From contig CABFPE010000567.1 in the NCBI GenBank assembly GCA_900660155.1, positions 448,189 to 512,188 of the forward strand: DNA of 64,000 bases. The letters are read 5' to 3'. This document shows positions 12,079-25,018 of this stretch, one piece after another. The notes below the pieces were generated by a model that ran no database searches, was not told the origin of the DNA, and was given only the letters and a program-made list of their open reading frames with translations. The position numbers and the translations under genes were made by a program. Each line of letters starts with the position of its first letter. Position 1 is the stretch's first letter. Origin of the DNA: Hofstenia miamia (Eukaryota > Xenacoelomorpha > Acoela > Hofsteniidae).

Positions 12079-12166
12079 CCGTCCTCTTTGTATTATGAAA
12101 AAATTGCAAAAACCCCTACAAAGCGGACGCCTGTTTTTATTTGCCATACTACAAAGAAGACGGTGG
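12079..12166. repeat. Inverted repeat built from CCGTCCTCTTTGTA units
   Basis: ACCGTCCTCTTTGTATTATG at the left is answered by the inverse of ACCGTCTTCTTTGTAGTATG at the right, forming an 88-bp hairpin. A further direct copy (CCGTCCTCTTTGTAGTA) lies near 12329, preceded by TTGTAGATATTTT, which also occurs at about 12008. The area is therefore a nest of related repeat ends. Confidence 0.55.
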
Positions 12167-12569
12167 CCCTTCTGAGATGACAGTGTAGTATTTTGGCTTC
12201 AATTATAGGGCGTTGATAGCTTGTCTCAAAGCATCTGCTTTCAGCATGAAATGACTGTTATTGGTTTTGCAGGAAAAAAATTTCAAAAATATGTATCCGT
12301 TCTCGTTGTAGATATTTTTGGTATTGCCGTCCTCTTTGTAGTAACTACACAATTATTGGAAAATTGTTCGTAATGATAAATTGAAGGGCTTCAATTCATG
12401 TTATTTAGCTTGTTGCAAACTTGCTTAGGCACAAATTAGCCTCACCAAGATTATGATAGGTGAAAGCAGTGTACAGTGAGAGATGGACCACAGCCAATCA
12501 GATTTCACATATTTATCTTCCAAATTAACAAATTGTTGCTCAATTCATTGATGCATCCATGCCAAAGAA

Positions 12570-13480
12570 CCTATTCAATCTACGGCTTCGAGTTCTTCAG
12601 TTTGATGATTCAGCCACAAGAGGGAAATTTGGTAAGACATAAATTCATTGCCGGGTGTTCACTATATTCCTAGTGAAGAGTTGGTTGTCGATGAGCAGCT
12701 GGTGTCAAACTGGTGTAGGTCACCACATCGTACCTACAATACGAGCAAACCTGGGGAATATGGTGAATTGTACAGATGGTGAGCAGATGGAAATTGAAGA
12801 TTTTTCCTGAAAGGAGATACCATAATCAAGAAGCCAACTGATGCAAATGCCGCTCAGGATAACAAGGAAAACAACTAAGTTAAAATTCTAATTTTGAAGC
12901 TAGCAGAACCATACCTGGGATCTGGAAAGAATATCACGGGGGACCGCTACTTTTCAAGCTTAAACCTGACGTGTAAGTTGTTAAATGAAAATCAAATGAC
13001 ATATGTTGGCACTTTGATGACAAACAAAAGAGAGATTGCTCCATATCTCCAACAGCCATTAAAACTTCATGAGTCAGAATTCCTATTTTGTGGTTCACAA
13101 AAGAAGCTAACCATTTGCCTCTATGGTACAAGACTAATAAAATTGTAGACATGATTTCTTCGGAGAACGCGACAATGCTGTCCCTCTTGATGGCAATCCA
13201 AAGAAGAAACCGCAGATAAATCTGGATTACAATGCGAAAAAAGCTGGGTAGATTCCGTTGACCAAATGTGCAAACAGATTTACTACTCGTAGATGCACTG
13301 TTGTTCACTTCCAGAATTGGTTGGATGTTGGTGCCCTCAACACATTCACTATCTACAATCTCTGCCACCCAAATTAGGAACCTGAACAGATGCAGCATCG
13401 TCTCAGAAAGTTTTTGCTCAAGCTTTCCATGGAACTTGCAGCACCTTACATGAAACACAGGCCGCTGCAGAATAGAATAT
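12570..13480 (+). pseudogene. piggyBac-like transposase relic
   Basis: Plus-strand fragments match the DDE_Tnp_1_7 (piggyBac) family in order: VLQFDDSATRGKF, then VVDEQLVSN, TSKPGEYGELYRW, then the clean frame 12894-13148 with LAEPYLGSGKNITGDRYFSS (family about LLEPYLGxGRNVTxDNFFTS) and TYVGTLMTNKREI, and finally WVDSVDQMCKQIYYS (family GVDxVDQxxxxYS). Stops and frameshifts occur throughout, so it is inactive. Terminal TTAA ends were not located for this copy. Confidence 0.8.
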
Positions 13481-14129
13481 TACATCAGTAATTCTTCAAA
13501 ATATTAATTTCCACTTTTAAATTTCATCTTAATTTATTGTACAAAATTGTGAGAAACTATGATTTCCATCTGTAAATATTTTTTATGTACAGTGCTGAGA
13601 GATATTGCCATTCATTTTATGTCAGCCTCTTTCTGTACTCCATTCATCTTTCCTAAAGCTGTGTTAACTGAAACAATCTACACTGCATACAAAATAAAAA
13701 ATGAGTTTATTATCTTTATTACTTTACAACAATTAAGATAGATGTAATTTATTTTCGTATTCTTTTTTGTGTCTGTTTGGCTTAGTTCCACTTATTTCAT
13801 ATGGATTGAATTCATGATTGCAATTCCTAATTTTAAATTGTAATTTTTATTTGAAAGTTTATGGTTTGAAATAATCCAGTCAGAAAATCTTTTTATTGCA
13901 TTTTTTGTTTTTAATATGTGTATAGTATACTAAAAAGCTGCCATAGCGTTGACAATCTCTCACTGCTTTGCACAAAATTTAACCAGTTTGAGTAATGCAC
14001 GAGAGATACATTTGTGACGTTCAAAGCATAAAGCATCATTGTTTTAAAACATTTTATCAATATCAAAAACAATTACAGAAATATCTGAAAAAAATCACTA
14101 TATCATTTAAAAAAAAGGATTTATACATA
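13481..14129. other. Unassigned AT-rich sequence
   Basis: A few 60-codon frames without recognisable similarity; no repeat ends detected. Confidence 0.3.
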
Positions 14130-14410
14130 AGACCAATAAACATCTAATAAGACTAAAGACCCAGATTGAAAAGTTTTCCAAAGTAGTATATGAAATTTCT
14201 TGCAACTGTGGTGCACAATACATTAGAAACACATCAATCAGGAATTACAAAACAAAAAAATCAATCGACCATCTCCGATCACCTAAAGAATTGTGATGTG
14301 AAATTTACATATATAATTATATCCAAGGCAATTGATAACTTTCAACTAAGCATCATGGAAGCAATTTATATAGAATTAAAGGAACCAAGCTTAAACAAAA
14401 AAAGATGAAT
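14130..14410 (+). mobile_element. Penelope-like element 3' end (GIY-YIG nuclease tail)
   Basis: The peptides SCNCGAQYI, STISDHLKNC and IMEAIYIELKEPSLNKK form the pattern CxCGxxYIGxT...IxxHL...LEAxYIxxxxPxLN of GIY-YIG endonuclease domains. These close the polyprotein of Penelope-like and related retroelements. The CG-YI part and the remainder are in different frames. An inverted second copy is at 7740-7920. Confidence 0.6.
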
Positions 14411-14608
14411 ATAAATAATAACAAAATTTACCAAAAATATTATAGAAAAAATTTTGATTTGATGAATATTTTGTGAATTTTATAGTGGGAAACATTTTGA
14501 CAATGGCAGTGGCATGCCGAAACATGTTAAGTAAATGATGCGTTTCTTGTTTAAATTTATACATAAACTCAAGAATATTGATTTAGAAAAAAACATTTGC
14601 CATTAGCC

Positions 14609-14720
14609 TTAAACGCACTGAGGGGGGCGATTCGGCCCTCATGTCGTTTGTTGTCCACAATTTTGCTTGAAAATAATTTCTTAGCTGATTTTCTCTGACT
14701 TTCCCAAAAACTATTTGGGA
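14609..14720. repeat. TTAA-ended, G-rich repeat terminus (copy C)
   Basis: After TTAA at 14609-14612 the sequence reads ACGCACTGAGGGGGGCGATT then CGGCCC. It resembles the ends at 16830 and 63458, where TTAACCCTATTT is followed by a CTGAGGGCAATTTGACC-like block. The far end is not resolved. It is probably a terminus of a piggyBac-type MITE family. Confidence 0.35.
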
Positions 14721-15599
14721 ACAAGATAAATTTAAAGTGGAATAATTTTTTGGTCAAAGCATGTGTCAAAGTGGTCTGAAAAATTCATTTTAGCAGAAAA
14801 TAAACATTTTTTTGTGTAACATGCATAAAAATAGAATTATTTTGATAGATATCGATAAATTGATACAATTAATTTATTTAAGTCATCATTGTAAAGGGTC
14901 GGGGTTATCAAAAAAATTTTGGGAAGGCGCGACATCTACATGCTTTAGACCTAACATCCGTATTTATTGATTTTTCGTTACTTGGCAAGCATTAGCAATA
15001 AATAGTTTATCTTTAAGACAAAGGTCTTAGAAGGGATGTGTGGAAAATTAGTGTCATATCTTCATCAGGGAAAGGGCCACGGGGTCAAGCTGAAAATAGC
15101 AAAATACGAATTTTGATTTGGTGATATTATTTTGAACACAGCAAGACAATAATAATGAAATATGTTACATACTATATTAAAAGTGGCGCACATTACTAGA
15201 GGAATTTATGCTGAGCCCCGGCAGAAAATGGCAACCCTTTGGGGAGGGCAAAGGGGATAGTGCGCCGTGAAATTGTTTATTTGTTTAACTTTCTTGCACT
15301 TTGTGTTTGAAAGTAGCTTTAGTATATATTATTATATTTCGTATTTGATTTTTGAATCAAACCGTATTAATTGACTATTTCAAATTTATTGAATCATTTT
15401 TAGAAATGTCAGTTTATTCAAAATTATGAAAATGGCTGTGTAAATCTTGTACAAAGATTTCAGATTATAATTCATAAAAATTGTAGTTTGCTTGAAAACT
15501 TTTTGTGATATGAGTAGTTTTTTTATCTGTTCAATTATGTTTCATTTCATAGCAGTCAAGCTTTTACTATGTTGATATTTTGAAAGATTTTATCCTTTA

Positions 15600-16150
15600 G
15601 GTCATCGAGATTTTGTGATATAAAGATATGTTATGAAAACATGGTAAACATGCACATTCAATATACCCCAAATAGCAATTGGAGATAGATCTGGTGATCT
15701 TAGTGACCATAGTAGTCTCACAGGCACCTGGAAGTGATGCTATTTGTCAACAGCTGATTATGGAGTAATTCTCTGGATCGAAGCGAAAAAGTGAAATGCA
15801 TCCATTTTTTTTATTGAAGCAGTGGATCAACATAACTATGCAAACATGTTACAAATGGCTTTCCTTAACTAAAGCGGTAACAAAAAATGTAATATGTTAT
15901 TTTTCAGGAAGATACTGCTCTGAATCAAAGCCTATGATGAGACTAAGATGGCTAACAAGATAGTCAGATCTACTCCGTGGATTATTATCTGTGGAGTGTA
16001 TTGAAAGCACGTGACTACCATGGCTTCATAACACAAAATCTTGATGGCATGAATCACTTGACGCTTGGCGAAAGAATATACGTAATATTCAAAGACTCTC
16101 TCAACATCTGCATCAAAAAAGCTCTAAGGTGAAACTGCAAAATCCTTGCA
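15600..16150. mobile_element. Tc1/mariner transposase fragments in both orientations
   Basis: The minus strand at about 15640-15710 reads WSLRSPDLSPIAIWGIL, the RSPDLxPI motif before the third catalytic acid. The plus strand at about 15970-16140 reads VDYYLWSVLKARDYHGF then NLDGMNHL, the DYYxWSxLK block of a different mariner lineage. Both are short and broken, so at least two elements have inserted and decayed here. Confidence 0.45.
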
Positions 16151-16829
16151 TTCAAAACATCAGCAATTTTCAGAATTGGTAACGATAAACGTAATTTCAT
16201 CCCGACCCTGATCATCATAGAGTACTGGATTTCAACTATAAGGCAATCAAATATATTTAAATGATTTGATTTTATGTTATATTGTTGCATACATTACATA
16301 TTTTCTAATTAATAGTGAAAGGGAGAGTAAATAATAAAATACAACAGTAAATTTCATCCTAGTTTATTTTCTGATTATTTCAATCATACTTCAAATATGT
16401 GAAAATGTTCCTTTTTAAAAGGCATCTCAGATAATTGAAGCTCAGTCACTGTTATAAAAAATCTCTAATCAATTCAAAATTTAGGAGAGGCACATGCCCT
16501 TCTGGTTCAAAGGTGTGTCTTTAACTTTGCCAAAGCTCCTTACTTCATCATTAATAGTTTTGATATAAAAGAAGTCGATTATGACCATATTATATATTTT
16601 CAAAAAATCTTAGACTGTATGTTTATATTTTTGTCAAAATGTTATCCAGAACGTTGTAACTGTTCGTTGCACCGCGGTAGGATAAAAGTTTGCACTGCAA
16701 ATCACTAAGATAAAATATCTCGAAATTAGACTCCTAGTGCTCCATGAGTTTTTGATTTTATCAACAGTGTTTACATCGTTCCGTAGCAAATTGAAAACTC
16801 TATGATAATGTTTTAATTATAAGATTTCA

Positions 16830-17025
16830 TTAACCCTATTTTACCTGAGGGCAATTTGACCACTACCATAGGTTTAGATATGACTCAGAGACCTTTTTTA
16901 AGCAAACTATCCTTCCAAGACTTCAATCTTTAACTTGCAAGGCAGCTTTTGACGAACAGTTATGCAAATAGGGTCAAGGGTTTCAAAGTTATAGCAATTT
17001 TAAAAAAGTCAATGAAAAACTGAGA
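16830..17025 (+). repeat. TTAA-ended dispersed repeat (copy A)
   Basis: It begins TTAACCCTATTTTACC with TGAGGGCAATTTGACC, and ends in AGGGTCAAGGGTTTCAAAG and GTCAATGAAAAACTGA. The same blocks in the same order occur inverted at 63328-63458, 46 kb away. The TTAACCCTA start resembles piggyBac ends (TTAA target, CCCTA terminus). There is no coding capacity. Confidence 0.6.
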
Positions 17026-17704
17026 TTTATTGAGTTTCACAAATAAGAATTTTGTATGTAAAGGCTATAAATTTAAACCAATGCATAATTTTTAATGCAA
17101 AATTATAATTAAATGTTTTCTAAGTTTTACTTGCATTATAGGCTTTCTCTTGATTATCGTATCGAAAAATGGCTTTGCCAAAATATACCTCACATGTCAA
17201 AGTATCTCCACACCAAATTTTGTGTTGATCAGATGTACTGCTTCCGAGATTTTGGTGGCCAAATTGCCCCTCTCGGAACAACTGCTACAAAAAGCCAAGT
17301 TAAAATAGTGTTAACTGAAATGAAGTCGAATGTTCAACATGTATACTATAAAAATTCACATCTTATATTTTGGAAAAAAATCTCTAATTTAAAATTAGCT
17401 TTGATTAAAGTTGGATTTTCAGGTAAAATTTATAGCATGGTCTCGCATTAGCACCACTTTGTATTAACTCTAAAAAACTAAGAGAATCTATGTAGAAATT
17501 CGACAGGAAAGTGGATGCATTCGAAAATTAATTTATAGTTATGTAATTTGCTATACTTATCCAATATTCAATATGAAAAAACAAAAAACAACTACAATGT
17601 AATACAATAATTTATTGCTTCCTCAAACTAATAAACAGAAAACAGCTGTTGCGTATAGTAATCCTAAGAACTTAAATAAAATATCTTAAGGCAAATATGT
17701 TATA
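17026..17704. other. 3' flank of PAAF1, no gene seen
   Basis: A 112-codon plus-strand frame at 17113-17451 shows no recognisable domain. It contains another block like the inverse of the repeat terminus above (GCCAAATTGCCCCTC), so it is probably repeat-derived rather than a gene. Confidence 0.35.
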
Positions 17705-19407
17705 TTAACGACTAAGAACATATTTTCGAATTAGTCCATCACGACAGCATGTCCATAGAATATTTTCGACAATACAGATGTTGTAAATTGGATCACAATT
17801 ACTACCAGAGTAATCTTTAACTTTTTCATGTCCTAAAATAAATGTGTCAAAATCAATACAAAATAATTAATTACATGCTGTATATAGTTCGCGGTCTAAA
17901 CTAGAGAATGACATTTTCATTGTATGTATCTAATAAAGACGATAGGAGGTATAAATATATCCCGAAGATAACGAGAGCGCGTTGATTTTCAGTAGTTGTC
18001 ACAGTTAATCACATGCATGTATTTTTAAGAATATTTAGTTGTCATTGGCATTTCACACAATCTTAGCTGGTCCACTTATATATAAATAAATAAAAATTCA
18101 TCTAAACGTAGTTCAAAAGCAGTCTTGTTACACAATGGACATTGATTTGGATCCATATCTTTACTACATTACACCCAAATGAAGAAATCGTATGAAACAT
18201 GGCTATATTGCTGACCCAAACAGCATTATTGGAAAATATGTATTGTCATGAGCGTCAATCAATCTTTATATGTCAAGTTGCCCTGTTTATGACGTGAATA
18301 GGAGAGTAGTGAAGAGATCAACAAAATGATGGTAGCCGCAGAAGGTCAGGCGTGTACTAGCTGCAATGCTAAGGTTAAAGATGTTACTAAATATTTGTCA
18401 TGTAACAATTCGACTCATATTGCATACATGTGTAATGTGCTGGATTTGCATCGAAAGTTCAAGGCAGTTGATGTTTTCTATGGGATGCAAATAAGGAAGT
18501 AAAATGTGGAATGATTGTTGACATTTTAGCTAGAGTGAATTCACTCAAATCAATAGCATTGAATACGAAAAGCCAATTTTTGCATAACAAAATAACTGTG
18601 GATATCAACAGAAAGAATCTTCCTGGCCTTACATGATTTCAAAAACTCAGACCAACAGCAACAACACGAATACAAGCATAAACTCTGCAAATATTAATCA
18701 AACAGCACAGAAACATCTGAAGTCGATAGAAGATAATAGGTAGAATAATAATACGGGGAAAATATCCACGACACAAGCTTTGAAACCACGAAGAGATGTG
18801 TACATAGGAAATATGAACAAACATTGTACTTGAGATGACATAAAAGAATGCTGCATCAATAAAAATATTGATGTGATAGACGTTAGATGCGTTTCTAAAA
18901 AGGATTCAAGACAAATCTTTCATGCGATTGATTTTTAGTGAACTAGACTGAATTACCATTGAAGATTCAGAATTTCGGTCAGAGAGGATTACTATCAACA
19001 AATATTACTTAAATAAGGAGGCTAAAAACAGTTATTGTAAGTTGACGTAATGACACTGATTTTGGTATTGATAGAATTAAAGGAGCATCATCATCAACAG
19101 AAATAATAGTAAGACACAGTTTAATTTTGTTAAATATATTAATGTAGAAATCAAGGAGAAATTTAATAAAATGTCCCCTCGACAATTCGTTTTACTGTTC
19201 GTTATCAATAATAATGTAAACGGGCTTAATCTAAATTTTTCCTGTTAGAAAAATCTAAAGTATATGGGAATACATCAGCTATAGTGATACAGGAAACAAA
19301 ACGGGTCCAAGGTGCGTGTAGAAAAAAATGAAAGCTTACCTAATTTTTACGCATTCAGATTAGACAGGGAGCTAGAATATTTCCAAGAGCAAGGAGGAGG
19401 TATTTCC

Positions 19408-19440
<33 letters not shown>

Positions 19441-19552
19441 NNNNNNNNNNNNNNNNNNNNNNNNNNNNNNNNNNNNNNNNNNNNNNNNNNNNNNNNNNNN
19501 NNNNNNNNNNNNNNNNNNNNNNNNNNNNNNNNNNNNNNNNNNNNNNNNNNNN

Positions 19553-19584
<32 letters not shown>

Positions 19585-22500
19585 TAAGGCAATGTCTCCA
19601 ATCAGACCGAAAATATTGGCCTTGCAACAATTGATACCAAAATAACTGAAGATAATAATTGCTAGAGAGGAAATCGAAAGCAATTAAGGAAAATAATAGA
19701 ATAGAAAGGAATCTATGTGAACAGAAAATAAATTGATTAGTCTATAGAAATAAAAAAACTCACAATCTATAAAATCCGCAATATATAGAGCTATTTTGAA
19801 TGTAATAGATAATCAGAGCTATCACCTCCATAAATATTTATATTATATTCTCAAGCCAATTGTCCAAAGTAATTATTGATGACTTAATTGAAAAAGTAAA
19901 AGATCTTTATACCCTTTGGTCAGTTATGATGTGCATCTCTTTTTACTAATAACCAGGGCGAAAAAACTACAAAGTACAAATTGATCATCAAATCTCATAT
20001 CAACTAATAAACTCAGCGTGCAAGCATGTTCATTCAATAATATCTTATATAAGCAAATTGATGGTATGCTAATGCCTCCCATTTAGGCCCTACTATGGCT
20101 AATTTTCCAATGAACAATTGAAACTGAAATAGAAAGTCATGAATGTCAATCTATCATTTATCATCGATATGTAGATGCCATCATTGCCGTTATATAACAA
20201 AAGGAGAAGCTGATAATTTTTTAAGTTTTTTAAATAGCCTTTGCAAGGAATTCAGTTTGAACTTTCTGGACATAATGACATCAAAGAATAAAAATGAACT
20301 AAATACTAATCTACAAAAACCAAAAACAGATCTTTATAAACCATTCAATTCATTATGTGAAGTTCATAAGAAAAATACTGTTAAGTGCATAGTAGATTAG
20401 AGTATTTACAAACTGTTCAAATTATGAAAATTTAACAGAAATTAGATAAACTTATTAATTATCTTAAGATAAAAGAGTATTCACAAAATTTAATTAACAA
20501 AATTTCAATACAATAATGATAAGTAACGAAGTGATATAGAAAAACAAAGATATTTTGGACGTTCCCTAATATCAAAAATTTCTTTAACAGATATTGACAT
20601 AAATAATACTTTAAAAAAATTAACAAAATTCCATAGATCGTATTCTTGCCAAAGACAGCTGTGATCACAGAATGCACTGTGCTTGATACATACTATATTA
20701 AGATAAAAGTCAGTACCAGAGGAGACATCATATTTCTTTAAATATGGCAATTTTATAACCGACTAGGGTTCACATCCAGACTTAACCATTTCCTTATATT
20801 TTGAAATTGTTCTTATATCTTCCTATATTTCTACATTTTCTTATATTTTGAGGAATTTTCTCTATATTTCATATATTTAAGAGGTTAATACGGGTCCCTA
20901 AATATTCTTGAAAACCTTGAAATGCCTGGAATTTGAGAGAGCCGCTGAAATCTTCGAATTTTTTTACATTATAATAATGGACCTTAGTTATCAAAGAAAC
21001 TAGAGCTATTTACTGAATTTTGTTTTTATTAAAAAATCACTCACATTAATTAATTTACATTTGCATTCGTACTTTAAAAAATCTTATAAGAACAGCGGCT
21101 TTTAATCATATGGTCGAAATTACTCTTGAATAAACTTCAAGTATTTGAAACAATATTTTTTAGTTCACATTCCTTCAAATGACAAATCTGCATAGATAAT
21201 GAAGGATACAGGTATATGAAAGAATTACTGTGTGACACCCAGTTCCTTCCATGTCTTCATTTGGTGGTTTATGTCACTAGAATTCTAAATATGAAGTTTT
21301 TGATTCCATTTCAATTTTATGATAGTAAAATTCATCTTGTATTTGTAAGATTGAGGGAAATTTTGTTCATATTGCTATCAATTTTTGTCAAAGCTGAAAA
21401 ATTAAACCCTGATGAAGCCGATTTGCTAGATTCGGTTGACATTGAAGATAAAGATTTGATGAAGACTTTGGTTTGTAAACAAATTGGTGAGCAATGTCAC
21501 GCGAGTATGAATGCTTGAACGATGAAAAGAAGAAATCATTGAGAATTACTTTCTGAAGAGCTCTAAGGAAACTAGTCAAATATTACCAAGAGAAACATCC
21601 TCTCAACAACACAGTCATTAAGGCCTGCGAATTTTTTACTCCTTAAAATATATATGCAGCGCGGTTCAAAACGTCCATCATTTACATAGCATCCGAAATG
21701 GCCAGCGCCCTTCCACATTTGTTTTCTTCAAATGAAATTGACAATTTGCGAATTGAAATTGATTTCGTGAAAGCTGAACAGCTGTCACACTATCAAAAAC
21801 CGACTATCATTAAAAGAAATTGGTGGACATTCTTCAATCTTCAAGACATTGAAGACAAGACTAAATTTCAGGTTCTAAGCAAAGTAGTTGAATGTGGCCT
21901 ATCATTCATTCATGGTGAGAATGATCTAGAACGGGGCTTTAGTATTAATAACGACATTCTGCAGAAAAAGCGGCTCAAATTGGCGCCACATTCAATAGTA
22001 GCTATAGGGCACGGAAAATGTTTGCTTACTCTAGACAATAATAATCTGGTAGATGTGCCGGTAACAAGAAAGTTTATTAAACATTTTGAGAAAGCTGGAC
22101 AGAAGAATAAGCAGTTTATTAAAGAACGTGAAAAAAGCTAAGAAGCGAGTGGATTTGACCTCAGCGAGAGTAGCACCTAAAAAATGCTTCCGCATAAACA
22201 ATGCCAAACGTATGGAGCTGCAAAGCAAAACTAAAGAACTCGATAAGTTAATGGGTGAAGCCTCTGATGAGCTGAGGAACCTAATTGCAAATTTCTGGCA
22301 CTCATCAAGTCAATCACAATTTACTGCATTAACTTCTCGGATTGAAAGTGCCAATAAAACAAAAGAAGCTCTTTTGAAGAATTTCGAAGACTTGAACAAA
22401 AACAACTAGTTTTTTGTATACTTCTAAACAATTTGATACAATTTGTTTAGGTTATTTTTGATTTTATAGCCCCACTATGTTTTTCCGTTCTTCCGTATAA

Positions 22501-24980
22501 AAGTGTGTTTTAAGTCCTATATTCCAATATTATTTTTATAAAAACTGTTGTCAAGTCTGTTCATATCTCTGCTCAGCTTCCGAATTACTCAGATGGTTAC
22601 AGTCGACCTTCAAATACTAAATGAAATGACTCACTGAACTCTTTTTGGCATAAATTGGAATTGATAAATGTTCAAAAAATGTTGATCACATTCCAAGAAA
22701 TGTCTTTGCATATGCCTCAAAAATCTATTGCAACGTGATTTGGCTATGTACCAGAATGTTGAAGATACTCGGACGTGAAGGGCGCAACAGCTGTAAGCAC
22801 TCCTTAATGAATATAATGTTGATTGCTTGAAACCCAAATGTATAGAAAGATTTGAAATTAATAAAATCATGAGAAATTTGATAAAGTATGACAATTTTGA
22901 TCAAGTTTGTTGTTATTCATGGCAGTCGATAAACTGTAACTGTTGCAAAGTGTTTTTAAACCAAAATTATAAAGTTCAAAAACACATTAAATGCGTTATA
23001 TCATTAAAAAATTTCAAAACCTTTACTTGAAAAAACAACTGTCCCATCCGAAAAAGCTAAGATTACACCGTCGTTATATGCAGCTAAAGAGTGAATACGA
23101 TTATTGGATATCCAGTTTCTTTCTGTAGATTGAACATCCAAATCATGTGATAGAACAATTCTAAATCGAAGTTATTTATACAAACAATATATTAATAGCA
23201 AAAAAGTACTTTTGAAAAATTCCATTGTCAGCAGCGGAAGCAAAGATATTTGGATACTGAAATCCGATTGAAGAAAGAGGGCCAATGTCTGCATTAATCT
23301 CTTTGATTAGCATTCGTCGGCGAATGGAATGAATTCTGATCTTGCCATCCGTTGATGCAGTAATGACCAATTTACCCTCAGTCCCACATTCAGCATCGTC
23401 AAAGTCATAACTTTGTACTGGGATACTTCCTAAAAAAAGTTTCAAAAATATAACATGCATAATAGAGAATCAAGAAAAAACCAAAAACGTAGAATAATAG
23501 CATGGAAAATGAAGCTTATATTTAGATTTATTGATTAAGAAAATTTAAGAAAGATTTACCATTTGCGAAAAAATTGAAACAACTAAGTCACTAACACCTA
23601 ATTTTTTAATATAAATAGCCGCAGTATAAAAAATATGTTTTCAAATAATTGACAAATTTTGTATTTTCTTTCAGATAAAACAAACACATGTCATATTTAT
23701 CTAGGACAATCTGAAGTAAAAATTACTAAAATTTTACTGAATTTAAGTTATTAGTAACCGTGTCAATGAAATCAACAATTGAAAATGAGTGCCTAGATTG
23801 TCAACGAAAGTCAACCATAGATGAAAAATTCCACACTCAAAAAATTAATTTGGTTTGGGAATGCTTTACATAAATCCTACCATTACAAAAAGTTAAGAGA
23901 ACTTCGACTTACTTTCAACATCACTTTCGAACACAACACAACTTGCAATAGATTCACTATTATCCAAAACGCACAAACACCTAGAATCTGCACAATTCCA
24001 TAGACGCAGTGTTCCGTCTAAGCTTGCGGAAATAAAGTTTCGTCCACGATCAACTGCATGCAGGTCTGTGATAGGCCTTTTGTGACCAACAAACGTTCTC
24101 GGACAACTGCCGTCTTCCAAAGACCAAATGCGAATATCTAACGATGCAGACATGAGCACGATGCCTGAAGGGAAGAAGGATAAAGCAGATATGTTATAAT
24201 GACCACTAAGTTCTCGACGAAGGTCACCATTTGAGGCATTCCAAACTAAAGAATAAATGACAAATATTTGTAATCTTCATAGCAAACAAAAGTCAATCAC
24301 TAACATATTAATTTTAATCGAAATATTCAAAATCCCTGTAACCAACACTACCTAGAGGGTCGCTATCGCTAAACATGTTAGCAACGTTGAAAAACATTAA
24401 ATTATAGTTTTTTGGTAATAAAATTTATAACTTAAAAAATAAGGATAAGTACATGAAAAATGACAAAGAAATGGTAAAAAGAAATTTGTTGCACAATCAA
24501 AACAACCAACCTGATAACTTTTACTGCAGTTACTGAAATTGTCAGTTGTTGTTTTAATTTTGCGTAAAAATTAATGATTATTTCCGGTTTCATATTTTAT
24601 TGGTTTTCACAATGAGTCAAATTAAGAAATATAAATAATAAGATCCAATTCTACGAAGCACGTCAATACTGCAACAATGCATCAGGTTTGTAGATCTGAT
24701 ACAATGGACCAGTACTTAATTCACTTAAAATGTGATTGAAAGTTGCAATAAAGAACTAACCTAATATTGCATCATTATTAGTATTGACTGTAGCGAAGAG
24801 CCGACCGGAAGGAGATGCGGCTACAATGTGAACTGCTGACAATCTATCGTTGTTCTTGGTGGAGTATTCAGCGGTCGGGGCAATGAATGTTGTTTCTATG
24901 CCACTGTCTTTGTGCTTAAGGTGGAGTTTACGCGATTCTAATACCTAGACTAAAAAGCTAAATATTTAACCATTTAAAAT

Positions 24981-25018
<38 letters not shown>

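Noticed and set aside
17113-17451. 112-codon plus-strand frame as a gene
   Set aside because: No recognisable domain or splice partners, and it contains a block of the TTAA repeat family.
19312-19683. Long open frames rich in YIYIYI on both strands
   Set aside because: They are translations of a (TA)n tract and the N gap, not proteins.
23004-23026. Stop at 23004-23006 as the end of PAAF1
   Set aside because: A GTAAAG donor at 23026 joins in phase to an exon at 17705-17832 whose sequence is the true PAAF1 C-terminus (CDPIYN, TCCRDGLIRKY).
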